The notes under the pieces: model-generated
Told to the model about the DNA's origin: nothing
What the model saw: only the letters and a program-made list of their open reading frames with translations
Database searches by the model: none
NCBI GenBank assembly: GCA_947627615.1
Contig: CANQWS010000021.1
Location: 1-57,910 of the forward strand
Direction of reading: 5' to 3'
Length of the DNA stretch: 57,910 nucleotides
From: an uncultured Muribaculaceae bacterium
GTDB taxonomy: Bacteria; Bacteroidota; Bacteroidia; Bacteroidales; Muribaculaceae
Shown here: positions 46,504-54,763 of the stretch, piece by piece
How the letters are laid out: each line of letters starts with the position of its first letter
How positions within the stretch are numbered: the first letter of the stretch is position 1
Position numbers and translations under genes: made by a program

Positions 46504-46773
46504 TCAATCTTTCGAGAGGTATTTTCTTGTAAATTCGGTCTCTTCTACGGAAAGATCCGCGCTTACATGCAAAATCGGCTCCCCTTCTGGCCCTTCACCG
46601 ATACCCATCTTTTTTGTGTGCGGCGGATATCTGACAAAGTCAAAAGTATAGTCATAGTAGCTTACGCCGCTGGTCTGCGATAAAAACTTATCGACAGACA
46701 GCCCCGCTGCCTCACAATAGGCTGTTGCAGCCTTGACTGCGACGTCTTTAGCCATAATTTTGCATTTACCCAT
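46504..46773 (-). CDS. Cassette 1 small partner
   Basis: 89 residues (82 if started at Met 8). AVKAATAYCEAAGLSVDKFLSQTSGVSYYDYTFDFVRYP followed by GPEGEPILHVSADLSVEETEFTRKYL: helix, beta strands, helix, the size and position of an immunity protein. Six bases separate it from the JAMM-like gene. No named family. Confidence 0.65.
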   Translation of the reverse strand: MGKCKIMAKDVAVKAATAYCEAAGLSVDKFLSQTSGVSYYDYTFDFVRYPPHTKKMGIGEGPEGEPILHVSADLSVEETEFTRKYLSKD

Positions 46774-46779
46774 AGTGAA

Positions 46780-47268
46780 TCACTTCCAAAACACTTGGTG
46801 GTGCCCTTTCACGTCGTATACGACACTCGCATTTTGCGGAAATAGCGCTAAAACGTCCTGATCCCCTGCTGACGCTATTTTAACGTTATCGCCGTATCCT
46901 GGGTGCGTGTGCCCGCTCCATTTATAACCTGCCTCAGCTAACCTCTCTAGATCTTCAACTGAAAGAGGTATGTGATTTTCATCCCCACGGATGATTATAC
47001 GCTTTTGGCCCTTTGTAAATAAAGCAAACTCACAGCCCGTAACAAGCGTCATAGCGGATAAATCCCGCAATTTAACGCCCTTTTTGGCTACTTGCACCCA
47101 TGAACCCGACGCCGGCAACTGCCGCAACAAACGCTCTTGCCGCTTATTTGGGCCCTTCCCCTGATACACCATAACGGCGGGATTACCCAAATTGTGCCGA
47201 TTTATTTCACTGCTAATCCGACGCTTGCTCTTAAGCATTAACCCGCTTCGTGCACCTCTGCCACCCAT
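46780..47268 (-). CDS. Cassette 1 effector: MGGRG-tagged JAMM-like protein
   Basis: 162 residues from ATG 47268. MGGRGARSGLMLKSKRR is followed by an alpha/beta domain ending SGHTHPGYGDNVKIASAGDQDVLALF. H-x-H-x10-S-x-x-D corresponds to the zinc site of JAB/MPN+ isopeptidases (H-x-H-x7-S-x-x-D), with an upstream Glu (GDENHIPLS) as the candidate catalytic acid. JAB domains cleave isopeptide or peptide bonds and occur in polymorphic toxins and phage tail proteins. Spacing is longer than usual, so activity is uncertain. Confidence 0.72.
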   Translation of the reverse strand: MGGRGARSGLMLKSKRRISSEINRHNLGNPAVMVYQGKGPNKRQERLLRQLPASGSWVQVAKKGVKLRDLSAMTLVTGCEFALFTKGQKRIIIRGDENHIPLSVEDLERLAEAGYKWSGHTHPGYGDNVKIASAGDQDVLALFPQNASVVYDVKGHHQVFWK

Positions 47269-47310
47269 TGTATCACCTACTCCCAGTCGCTTCAAGGCCG
47301 CCGTCAATTT

Positions 47311-47327
47311 GTCGCCTGCTATGCGAC
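47311..47327. promoter_or_regulatory. Inter-cassette hairpin GTCGC...GCGAC
   Basis: Five-bp dyad just after the DUF4417 gene and before cassette 1; third member of the set at 45384 and 46421. Confidence 0.55.
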
Positions 47328-47328
47328 A

Positions 47329-47985
47329 CTACTCACTACCAGTCTCATTTTTCGCCTTGCAACGAGCCTTTAGCTGCCTATAGAAGGGTTGTATCTGAAT
47401 CACAGACGCCGGGTCTATCTCAGACGGTACCGGCCCATAGAAAAGGACCTGAGACGGCTGCAAGCGCCGCTGCATCTCCTGATACCCTGAAAGGAATAGG
47501 TCTTTCCCTATCAAGTCCATCTGAGTGCCCACGGATGAGACTGCTACGAGTCCGCCAACCGGATCCCCATCGAAACACCATGCGTAACTATCGGGGGTGC
47601 TCCATCCAACGGTGGGAATTACAATTAGACCGGCGTCCTGCCAATAACGGGCTAACCAGTGTTTGCGATAGCTGTTGTACAGTTGAACCGCAAGCGGGAA
47701 ATCCACGTACATGGAGAAGTCAGGGGAAAGGACGGCTTGAAACTTTGAAAGCATTTGGGTGTATGTGTCGGCCTGAGTCCACACACGCTGGAATTGATAA
47801 TCATCGAGAAAGAAATGCACGCCGTGCACCTCAGGATCCTCACAGCCTCGGGCGTAGTTGAATCCAATCCAATTGATGGCGCTGGGGTCTACGTGTACGG
47901 GGTCCATTTGCGGCATACCATAGGGGCCAACACCGTCATATATGGCATGCTGCAAATTCTCATAGTTGCGGCATTCTTTGTACAC
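47329..47985 (-). CDS. DUF4417 protein
   Basis: 218 residues from GTG 47985 (GGAGG six bases upstream); upstream in-frame codons run through two stable hairpins and are unlikely to be translated. INWIGFNYARGCEDPEVHGVHFFLDDYQFQRVW and SPDFSMYVDFPLAVQLYNSYRKHWLARYWQDAGLIVIPTVGW are the DUF4417 signature, a TIM-barrel-like domain found in phages and mobile elements. Function unknown. First gene after the late promoter. Confidence 0.82.
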   Translation of the reverse strand: MYKECRNYENLQHAIYDGVGPYGMPQMDPVHVDPSAINWIGFNYARGCEDPEVHGVHFFLDDYQFQRVWTQADTYTQMLSKFQAVLSPDFSMYVDFPLAVQLYNSYRKHWLARYWQDAGLIVIPTVGWSTPDSYAWCFDGDPVGGLVAVSSVGTQMDLIGKDLFLSGYQEMQRRLQPSQVLFYGPVPSEIDPASVIQIQPFYRQLKARCKAKNETGSE

Positions 47986-48008
47986 GTCTTGCCTCCGATT
48001 GTAAAGAT

Positions 48009-48036
48009 GGCAGGGGACGGGCGCCCATCCCCTGCC
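48009..48036. promoter_or_regulatory. 28-bp near-perfect palindrome in DUF4417 leader
   Basis: GGCAGGGGA..GGGCGCCC..TCCCCTGCC with a single mismatched pair, ending 24 bases before the GTG start. As RNA it folds into a long hairpin immediately before the ribosome site. Confidence 0.7.
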
Positions 48037-48159
48037 GGCTGCGTGGCCGCCTAAGTGTGCATGCCGGATGGCAGAGGCCTGGCGGATCTGTTCATAAGGC
48101 CCAGAATTCAGCTTACCCCGTATCCCTGGGGCGCCTACTGTTAAGGGCCCGTTTATAGC

Positions 48160-48199
48160 AAAACGCACGCACGGCCTCCCGTTGCCGTGTGTGCGTTTT
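48160..48199. terminator. Bidirectional terminator-like hairpin in late leader
   Basis: Sixteen-bp imperfect stem AAAACGCACGCACGGC/GCCGTGTGTGCGTTTT with an 8-base loop, and A and T runs at both sides. It lies between the candidate late promoter (48302) and the first late gene, so late transcription must read through it. Confidence 0.8.
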
Positions 48200-48610
48200 G
48201 TGCGGGCTCAGGTGTGGGCGCGGCGGTTAAGTGGGCCCTAAGCCCGCCGGCGGGTGGAGGCGTGCCCGCATTGCCCGTCCATCCATCTTGCCCATGATAG
48301 TATTATAGCGCGGGTTTTCGGGACAAACGGGACACTTTTTCAGGACGTCAAAAGTTATGAATTTTGATGTTTTACTGCTAGAAATGAATCTTTCATTCAA
48401 TTTTTGTTTTGAAAAACCGCAAAATACCACTTTGGGAATTTGTTAACGATTTGTTAACCCGCCCACGGATAGCGGCCCCTGTTAACCTGGCGGCCGCTAG
48501 GGGCCGTAAAATGCGCTATACGGGCCGCGCTGTATGGGTAAGGAAAAGACACGGCGAAACGCTCAAGCGCATTTCTACGGCGAAAATCACGGCTGTATTA
48601 GTGCGCTTTC
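48200..48610 (-). promoter_or_regulatory. Late promoter/regulatory region
   Basis: About 410 bp without a supportable gene. On the minus strand TATAAT (48307-48302) has no good -35. Instead, two direct TGTCCCG repeats (48334-48328 and 48325-48319) lie 12-32 bases upstream, fitting an activator-dependent late promoter served by the RinA/ArpU-like protein encoded just upstream. The rest is AT-rich (48350-48450), then GC-rich. The pac/cos site could also be here, but nothing in the sequence identifies it. Confidence 0.6.
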
Positions 48611-49012
48611 TCAATGACTGCCCAAATAGCGGTAGCAGGCCTTCTTTACCCGGTCCGCTGTATGCCCCGGCCCCAGTCGAGCGGCTACCTGCTCCCACGA
48701 CAGGCCTTCCCGGAATCGTAGCGTAAAAATGGTGCGGGTCTCACTGTCGGCTATGCCGTTGATGTATCGCTGCAGTCGTTTCTCCTCCCTCACACACTGC
48801 ACGCGCTTTTCCGCTATGGCGTCTCGAAGCTGCACTAGCTCTAGGGCGGCGTCTTCCACGGCGCTGCCACTCTTTGTGGCCTTGCCGGGCATGCCGCTAT
48901 AGCGCATGGCACCGGCGCTGTATATCTCCTGCTCCAACTTTCTCAGCCGCCGTTCGTCCTCCTGGATCTCCCGCCGTAGGAAATACAGCTGTGATAGGTC
49001 CCTTAGCCTCAT
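48611..49012 (-). CDS. RinA/ArpU-like late transcription activator (DUF1492-type)
   Basis: 133 residues. An N-terminal coiled coil (EIQEDERRLRKLEQEI) precedes a sigma-region-4-like HTH: RTIFTLRFREGLSWEQVAARLGPGHTADRVKKACYRYL. This family ends early operons in Gram-positive phages and activates the late promoter. The adjacent late promoter region with repeats supports that role. Confidence 0.85.
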   Translation of the reverse strand: MRLRDLSQLYFLRREIQEDERRLRKLEQEIYSAGAMRYSGMPGKATKSGSAVEDAALELVQLRDAIAEKRVQCVREEKRLQRYINGIADSETRTIFTLRFREGLSWEQVAARLGPGHTADRVKKACYRYLGSH

Positions 49013-50418
49013 ACCCTCTGTCCTCCCGTTGCTCTGTCTATCCTGGCTTTCAGCGCTTGCAATAAGGCCTCCTGGCTGCGGTCCTTTGCTTGTAAGCTCT
49101 GTATCACGTCCTCATCCATGCCGCCTTGCACCACTAGGTGGTGAACGATCACAGGCCACGGCTGGCCTTGCCGGTGTAAGCGCTTGTTTGCTTGCTGGTA
49201 TTGCTCTAAGCTCCATGTAAGACCAAACCAAATCACATGATGCCCCCCGCCTTGCAGGTTCAGCCCATAGCAACATGAAGCCGGGTGCGCAAGTAGCAGG
49301 TCCACCTCTCCAGCGTTCCACGCTCTCAGGTCCTCGTCTGTCGAGTAAATGCGCATGCGTGCGTGTGGCAGGAACGTCGCTATAGCCGTCTGCAAACGTG
49401 GCAGGTCATGGCGATAGGTGTAAAACACAAGCGCGTGCTCCCCTTGCAAGGCCTCCACGGTCTCGAGAAACGCCACGATTTTGCAGCCATGGATCTCCTG
49501 GACGGCGCCGGCCTCATCGTACACAGCGCCGTTACACAGCTGCAATAGCTTGTTTGAGAGTACAGCCGCCGTCCCCGCCGTAATGACGCCGGCCTCGTCG
49601 CCGCTCTCCTCCAGCACTTGCAGCACCGCTTCCCGCTCCAGCCGGCGGTATGCCACCGCTGCTGCTGGGTCCAGCTGCACGGGGATATCCTGGTACGTAA
49701 TCTCCGGTAGTGACAAGTAGTCCGCCGCCTTCAAACTGATACAAATGTCGGCTATGGCCTCGTAGATCTCCCTAGCGGCCCCCGGCCTCGGCTTGTAGCT
49801 GTACACCATGGCGGCGCTCCTCTTGTCTGGCACAAAATACAGCTCCCGGTAGGTGGTCAGGGTCCGCCCCAACCGCTTACCCCCGTCGAGTAAGTACACC
49901 TGCGCCCACAGGTCCATCAAGTCCCTCGGCGCCGGCGTACCGGTCAGCTCAATCAGCCGGCGGATTTTGGGTCTCACAGTTTTTAACGCTCTAAATCTTT
50001 TAGCTTGAGGGTTTTTAAAAGAACTGCTCTCATCTAATACCACAGTGTCAAAAGGCCACCTCAATTTGTAGAAATCAACGATCCATTGCGTCAAGTCGCG
50101 GCCTATGACGTACACGTCTGCTTCACTTTTAAGGGCTTTTTCGCGGGCGGATTGTGGTCCCCCAACGAAAACAACGCGAAGCCCTTGCAGCTGGCTCCAC
50201 TTCCTCTGCTCCGCCGTCCAGGTGGCCTCCGCAACCTTTTTAGGCGCGATAATTAAAGCTTTATACATGTCGAACCGTTCATATTTTAATTTATAAAGTG
50301 CGTCAAGAGTAGCGACAGTTTTGCCTAGACCCATTTCGGCAAAGCAAGCCATACTTTCCAATTCTATTTCTTTTTGTGTAATAAACTCTTGATAAGGCCA
50401 CGGCTTATACTCTTCCAT
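49009..50418 (-). CDS. SNF2-like DEAD/DEAH helicase
   Basis: 469 residues. AEMGLGKTVATLDALYKL (Walker A, about 29-35), VVLDESSSFKNP (DExx motif II), LTGTPAP (motif III), LLAHPASCCYGLNLQGGGHHVIWFGLTWSLEQYQQANKRLHRQGQ (motifs V-VI). ATP-dependent DNA translocase; in phages it follows VRR-NUC and primase genes and probably assists replication or recombination. Overlaps the late activator gene by four bases. Confidence 0.92.
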   Translation of the reverse strand: MEEYKPWPYQEFITQKEIELESMACFAEMGLGKTVATLDALYKLKYERFDMYKALIIAPKKVAEATWTAEQRKWSQLQGLRVVFVGGPQSAREKALKSEADVYVIGRDLTQWIVDFYKLRWPFDTVVLDESSSFKNPQAKRFRALKTVRPKIRRLIELTGTPAPRDLMDLWAQVYLLDGGKRLGRTLTTYRELYFVPDKRSAAMVYSYKPRPGAAREIYEAIADICISLKAADYLSLPEITYQDIPVQLDPAAAVAYRRLEREAVLQVLEESGDEAGVITAGTAAVLSNKLLQLCNGAVYDEAGAVQEIHGCKIVAFLETVEALQGEHALVFYTYRHDLPRLQTAIATFLPHARMRIYSTDEDLRAWNAGEVDLLLAHPASCCYGLNLQGGGHHVIWFGLTWSLEQYQQANKRLHRQGQPWPVIVHHLVVQGGMDEDVIQSLQAKDRSQEALLQALKARIDRATGGQRV

Positions 50419-50710
50419 GCGCTAACCTCCGGCATACCTCCACAACGTGGGCTAGGGCCTCTGGCCCATCGATTGACGCGAAGACGATGCAGCCCATGTG
50501 CCTAAGTCTCGTTTGAACGTAGTGCTGCAAGGGTCGCTCTTGCTGGCCTGGCCGCTTCACCTCTGCAAAGCATATCTTCCCGCCTGGTAGGATAATCAGC
50601 CGATCCGGTACGCCCGCATAGCCTGGACTTACGAACTTGATGCACATGCCGCCCATCTCTTCGATGGCCTTTTTCAACTGTCTTTCCACGTCCCTTTCCA
50701 GCATGGTCAA
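50405..50710 (-). CDS. VRR-NUC domain nuclease
   Basis: 101 residues. LERDVERQLKKAIEEMGGMCIKFVSPGYAGVPDRLIILPGGKICFAEVKRPG: the E...GxPDRL...(F/A)-x-E-(V)-K core of the PD-(D/E)xK VRR-NUC fold, as in phage Holliday-junction/flap nucleases. Pairs with the SNF2-like helicase, whose start it overlaps. Confidence 0.9.
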   Translation of the reverse strand: MTMLERDVERQLKKAIEEMGGMCIKFVSPGYAGVPDRLIILPGGKICFAEVKRPGQQERPLQHYVQTRLRHMGCIVFASIDGPEALAHVVEVCRRLAHGRV

Positions 50711-51118
50711 CCCTCCAAAAATCTTTTTCCCGGTCTGGTGTGTAAGAATTCAAGTCGACTACAAATCGTAGTCATTGTAAATTTTGTAACTTTTTGTGAC
50801 TTTTCCTTTGTAACCGTTTGAACCTCGTAACCCCGATTTTCCTTATGAGTATGAATTCATGCTCCTACAGCCTCCTTTGTATACAATCGAGGCTGCTTCC
50901 CCATTAATTCAAACTACATAGGGAAAATAAAAGTTACAAGGTTACAAGACATTAAAAAGCCTGATTTTACAAGGGTTTTCGCGGCGAAAATCGTAACTTT
51001 TTAGAAAGTTCATAGAGGTTCAACAAGTTACAGGTTTTCGCCGCGCCTCGTCATGAACCTTTTTCCCGCTGGTTCACAGCCCCTTTTCCCGGTTCATGAA
51101 CTTTCTTCCCGGCTCGAT
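50711..51118. other. Putative replication origin/iteron region
   Basis: About 400 bp without a gene and notably AT-rich, between primase and VRR-NUC genes. Repeated elements: (T/C)GTAAC or its complement GTTAC(A) at least seven times (about 50788, 50809, 50827, 50934, 50942, 50992, 51029), and GGTTCA/TGAAC at least five times (about 50817, 51017, 51054, 51069, 51091). It also has GTTTTCGC-GGCGAAAA and GTTTTCGCCGCG elements. Iteron clustering beside the primase is typical of phage origins. The leftward promoter for VRR-NUC probably also lies here. Confidence 0.6.
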
Positions 51119-53551
51119 TCAGTTACAATCTCGCCGTACAAAACCCTTCACATTTCGTTCACCGTAATACGCTGGGATACGTGTTGCCTGGTATCTCCAG
51201 CCCGGTATTTTTCGGATGACGGCGTTAATGAACTTGTACTCTTTGTTAGAGTCCTGGATACTTCTACCGAAGAGCTCACACCACACTTCCAGCGCACAGG
51301 TCCGATCTCGTTCAACCAAAGGAACGGCGGCGCCGGCTTCCCCCTGCACGTTGTTCGCCCAATAGTCCCGGCGGCGGTCCAGCGGCCACGCAACCCAGTT
51401 AGCTGGTACCTTGCGGCTAAGAAACTCCTCTATCATGCCCGCACGAGGGTCCACGTCCCGGTGGTCTTCCTGGATCTCCTCCACTTCCTTTTCAAGGCGT
51501 GCGGGGAGAATCAGGTTGCCGCTGCCCTCCAGCATGTACCATGAAAGGGCTTCTGCCCAAATCTGGTCTATGGTCTCGTCTGAGATGTGAAAGACGTCTT
51601 TGGTGGCGCCTTCTCTGCCTTTGCAGTCGATGGGCCAAAACCGTCTGTTTCCGGTGGGGTCACTGAGAAACTCGGACTGGTTGCAGGTCCCGAAGAACAC
51701 ACAGCGGCGCGGGCGGTCTTCTGCTGTGCGCCCGTAGGCGGCTCTGTAGCGGTCTGAGTTCATGGAGATGAACTGCTTAATCCGGTTGACGTCCGTGCGT
51801 CTGAATGCGTCTAACTCGCTGATTTCAGCAATCCACACGCCTGGCAGGTGCTCCGATGCCTCTTTACCCTCGAAAGTAGTGATGTTGTCGTCAAACCATC
51901 CCTTGGACATGCGGCGAAGAATCGTGCTCTTGCCGCAACCTTGCGGGCCCACCAAAATCACCATCTGGTCGAACTTGCAGCCCGGATCCATTGCCCGCGC
52001 CACAGCCGCCGTGAATGCCTTTCGTGTAGCCAACCTGGTGTATTCCCTGTCTTCTGCTCCCAGGTAGTCCACAAACAGGGTATCTAGCCGGGGCACACCG
52101 TCCCACTCCAGCCCTCTGAGGTACTCTTGCACTTCATCGAAGGTGTGCGCGTCCGTGTACGTGGCAAGGGCTGAGTCAATGGCGGGGCGCTTGTTGATGC
52201 CGTACTCGTTTTCCATGTACCAATACAATCCAGCTATATCGGCGTCTGTCCATCCTCTAAGCTGGGTGAACTCCCTTCCCCAGGGCAAAGGCCCTAGTAT
52301 TTCAATTCGGTCTTTAAACGCGTTCCTGCGTATCAGGCCTGCGAGCGCCTCGTCATGCTCCAGGATGATGCAGGCGTTGTTAATCGTGTTCTTTGGTCTG
52401 CCTGATTTAGCTTCCAACTCGAGCTCTTGCCGCCAGTCTGCTTCCGGTGGTGTCGGCTGGACTTCCGATGGCGGCCCCGGCTGGGCAGGCGGCTGCAGGT
52501 CATCGAAGTCGTTTGCTACGGCGGCGCACCTAACGGCGGGGTCCTCGATGGCGAACTCACACATAGCGGTGAAAGATGGGCGGGTTTTACGGGACCCCTC
52601 GGGGACTTCCGTGTCAAGGTCGCCGAACTTATGAACGCGCACAAGGTCGAAGGCGTTCACCAGGGTGCCACCCACGGGGTCTGTGGCGTGGTGGCTGTAC
52701 AAGAACTTTCCGTTCTCATAGATGACGGCGCCGCCGGTAGTGCTGCCTTGGGTGTATGTGTACCGTCCTTCCATACCCTCTACGGGGGTGTACTTATCTG
52801 GAAGGAACTTAGCAATAGCGGCGGGCACGTCATAAGTGCGACAGAACGCGCCCACGGTGCCGCCTTTGGTCTCGGGGTCCTGCTGCTTCTCGGCTTGTTT
52901 TGGAGCGCTTACGGCGCCGGGTACCTGGGGCCAGGAGAGAGGGTCGCGCCAATTGGTGTACTGCGCTAGAACGGCGTCTACTGAGAAGAACGGGGCGTCA
53001 TTTGAGCGATAGAAGAACACCCCGTCTTTGCAGACTGAGGGCCAATACATAAGGCGGCAGGCGTCAAAAGTGGTAGGGTCTAGCCACTGAATGCCGATGA
53101 TCTCGGCCCACTTCCGGGCGCAGGCCTCGTACTCGTCCACGCCCATGGGGCGGTCTGAGGGCAGGATGACACGGAGACGGGGCGCCGTTGGTCGATGCTT
53201 GCGGGTGCTGTATACGCAGAAACTGACGCCGCAAGCGGTCAATTTGTCTGCTACTACGTCTTCATAGTGCGCTGGCAGGTTATCATAGTCGAGGGTGATC
53301 AGGTCGCGGGAGATGACGTCTGAGCGCTTCCGGCGGGTACCGGCTAACTTGCCGCCCACATAGCCGCCCACGTCCTTCTTATCGTCCTGGACGGCTCTGG
53401 GGGCGCTCATGTACTCCTCAAACGTCTCGCTGCCCACAACGGGCGTTTGGAGACGTGCGTAAAAGTCTGAAACGGTAGTGTTGTAGGGCGGCCATTGGAG
53501 GGCCTTGCGGCTCGCTCCAACTGCTAGGGTTATTTGTCGGTCATAAATCAA
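51119..53551 (-). CDS. Primase-helicase (PrimPol plus VirE-like ATPase)
   Basis: 810 residues. N-terminal primase-polymerase-like region: DLITLDYDNLPAHYEDVV (acidic motif), CVYSTRKHRPTAPRLRVILPSD (S-T-x-x-H motif), PTTFDACRLMYWPS. Linker at about 240-390. The C-terminal helicase resembles virulence-associated E proteins: ILVGPQGCGKSTILRRMS (Walker A), VWIAEISELDAF (Walker B), RRCVFFGTCNQSEFLSDPTGNRRFWPI (sensor). Initiates primer synthesis and unwinds DNA; the iteron region adjoins its 3' end. Confidence 0.92.
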   Translation of the reverse strand: MIYDRQITLAVGASRKALQWPPYNTTVSDFYARLQTPVVGSETFEEYMSAPRAVQDDKKDVGGYVGGKLAGTRRKRSDVISRDLITLDYDNLPAHYEDVVADKLTACGVSFCVYSTRKHRPTAPRLRVILPSDRPMGVDEYEACARKWAEIIGIQWLDPTTFDACRLMYWPSVCKDGVFFYRSNDAPFFSVDAVLAQYTNWRDPLSWPQVPGAVSAPKQAEKQQDPETKGGTVGAFCRTYDVPAAIAKFLPDKYTPVEGMEGRYTYTQGSTTGGAVIYENGKFLYSHHATDPVGGTLVNAFDLVRVHKFGDLDTEVPEGSRKTRPSFTAMCEFAIEDPAVRCAAVANDFDDLQPPAQPGPPSEVQPTPPEADWRQELELEAKSGRPKNTINNACIILEHDEALAGLIRRNAFKDRIEILGPLPWGREFTQLRGWTDADIAGLYWYMENEYGINKRPAIDSALATYTDAHTFDEVQEYLRGLEWDGVPRLDTLFVDYLGAEDREYTRLATRKAFTAAVARAMDPGCKFDQMVILVGPQGCGKSTILRRMSKGWFDDNITTFEGKEASEHLPGVWIAEISELDAFRRTDVNRIKQFISMNSDRYRAAYGRTAEDRPRRCVFFGTCNQSEFLSDPTGNRRFWPIDCKGREGATKDVFHISDETIDQIWAEALSWYMLEGSGNLILPARLEKEVEEIQEDHRDVDPRAGMIEEFLSRKVPANWVAWPLDRRRDYWANNVQGEAGAAVPLVERDRTCALEVWCELFGRSIQDSNKEYKFINAVIRKIPGWRYQATRIPAYYGERNVKGFVRRDCN

Positions 53552-53925
53552 GGCCTCTCACCTCTTTCCTGTGATTGCCTCCAGTTAGCGCAGTGGTGGA
53601 AGGGCGGGAGTCCGCTGGCGCCATCCTGCATGCAGGTCCACGTCTGGGCGTCATAGTGGCAACAAGTACCACAGGAGATGCCGGTTAAACGTGTCAGAGG
53701 CCTTTTATCTAGCTGCTGATCCTGATAAGCGATACGCTGTAAGTCTCGTACGGCTGCAGCCTTGTGGCTGCGTAACGGCCCGGCCTTAACTGCCCAGTCC
53801 TCCATGAGGTAGGGCAGTCTGAGGCTGTAGCTCATAACGCGGTAAAAGCCGAAAGGGCGGCGAACTACAACGTAAACCCTGCCGTCCTTCTTGCTGTTAT
53901 AAATCGGTCCGGTCTCGTGCTTCAT
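53548..53925 (-). CDS. Hypothetical protein with Cys-rich C-terminus
   Basis: 125 residues. Basic, beta-rich N-terminus (YVVVRRPFGFYRVMSYSLRLPYLMEDW). The C-terminal GISCGTCCHYDAQTWTCMQDG...HHCANW matches the small Cys/His cluster found in several early phage proteins. Overlaps the primase start by four bases. Confidence 0.72.
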   Translation of the reverse strand: MKHETGPIYNSKKDGRVYVVVRRPFGFYRVMSYSLRLPYLMEDWAVKAGPLRSHKAAAVRDLQRIAYQDQQLDKRPLTRLTGISCGTCCHYDAQTWTCMQDGASGLPPFHHCANWRQSQERGERP

Positions 53926-53985
53926 CCTGGTCTCACCTCCTTTCTGTGGTCCGCCGTCCTGGGAGAGACGGCGGACCCTCTGCGC

Positions 53986-54231
53986 TTAGTAGCTCGGTTC
54001 GAGCCTGGTGTTGGTCATTTCCCGCCCGCATACTGGGCAGTAAGGCCACATGGCGGCCGATACGGTGAGACACCTACTGCACATGATTGCGTACGGGCGC
54101 CCGTCGGCTGGGCCTGTTGGAATCCATTCGGCCTTGTTGGTTAGGCCGTCTCCTTCGATTTCTTCGAGGGTGTCAATGATTCTGGAGATTTGTTGCTGAA
54201 CTAGCTTCAACTTGCGTCTATCCGCTGTCAT
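53986..54231 (-). CDS. Zinc-ribbon protein (paralogue 1)
   Basis: 81 residues. Helical N-terminus (LVQQQISRIIDTLEEIEG), then CSRCLTVSAAMWPYCPVCGREMTNTR: CxxC...CxxCGR-x-M zinc ribbon. Two neighbours, 54253 and 54545, end in the same ribbon, so this is a local family expansion. Confidence 0.75.
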   Translation of the reverse strand: MTADRRKLKLVQQQISRIIDTLEEIEGDGLTNKAEWIPTGPADGRPYAIMCSRCLTVSAAMWPYCPVCGREMTNTRLEPSY

Positions 54232-54252
54232 TTGGTCCGGTCTCCTTCTGCG

Positions 54253-54555
54253 TCAATCGTTTGGCCTCCAGGTGGTGTTTAACATGCGGCGGCCACACCA
54301 GGGACAAAACGGGTTGCGGGTATCCGACATACCGCCGCATTTGCAAACATACAGTTTGCGGGTCTCGTTGAAAGCCCATTCAGAAACGCCGCAGATCCGG
54401 TCTTGTTCATGCCGATGCATTAGCATGAATCTGTGGTAAGCGCCTTCCATTTCCGCCCGTAGCTTTTCGGTAAGCGCCCTTTCTTCCTGGGCTCTTTGGA
54501 TCCGGTTTGCTACTTGCTTCAAAGCTTCTGCTTCTTGCTTTTCTTTATCGTTCAT
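54253..54555 (-). CDS. Zinc-ribbon protein (paralogue 2)
   Basis: 100 residues from ATG 54555, inside the end of the previous gene. Coiled-coil N-terminus (EKQEAEALKQVANRIQRAQEERALTEKLRAEME), then VCKCGGMSDTRNPFCPWCGRRMLNTTW. Related by its ribbon to 53986 and 54545. Confidence 0.75.
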   Translation of the reverse strand: MNDKEKQEAEALKQVANRIQRAQEERALTEKLRAEMEGAYHRFMLMHRHEQDRICGVSEWAFNETRKLYVCKCGGMSDTRNPFCPWCGRRMLNTTWRPND

Positions 54556-54763
54556 TTCTCCGGTCTCCTTCGGTGTGTAGGTTTTTGTCCCGGTCGCCTT
54601 CAACCTCCACGTTTATCATTCTACGCCCGCACCAACCACAATACGGCGTGATTTCATGGACCACGGCCTTGCACTTGAAGCAGAAGTATTCACCAAGCTG
54701 GTCGGTCTCGTACCATGCGGACTGGTCGTTTCTTGTTCTCCATGTGGTGTTAGAGGCGTCCAT
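54545..54763 (-). CDS. Zinc-ribbon protein (paralogue 3)
   Basis: 72 residues. YFCFKCKAVVHEITPYCGWCGRRMINVEVEGD: same CxxC...CxxCGRRM ribbon, here central, with a basic C-terminus that contains the CCTACACA-type leader box of the next gene. Confidence 0.72.
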   Translation of the reverse strand: MDASNTTWRTRNDQSAWYETDQLGEYFCFKCKAVVHEITPYCGWCGRRMINVEVEGDRDKNLHTEGDRRNER

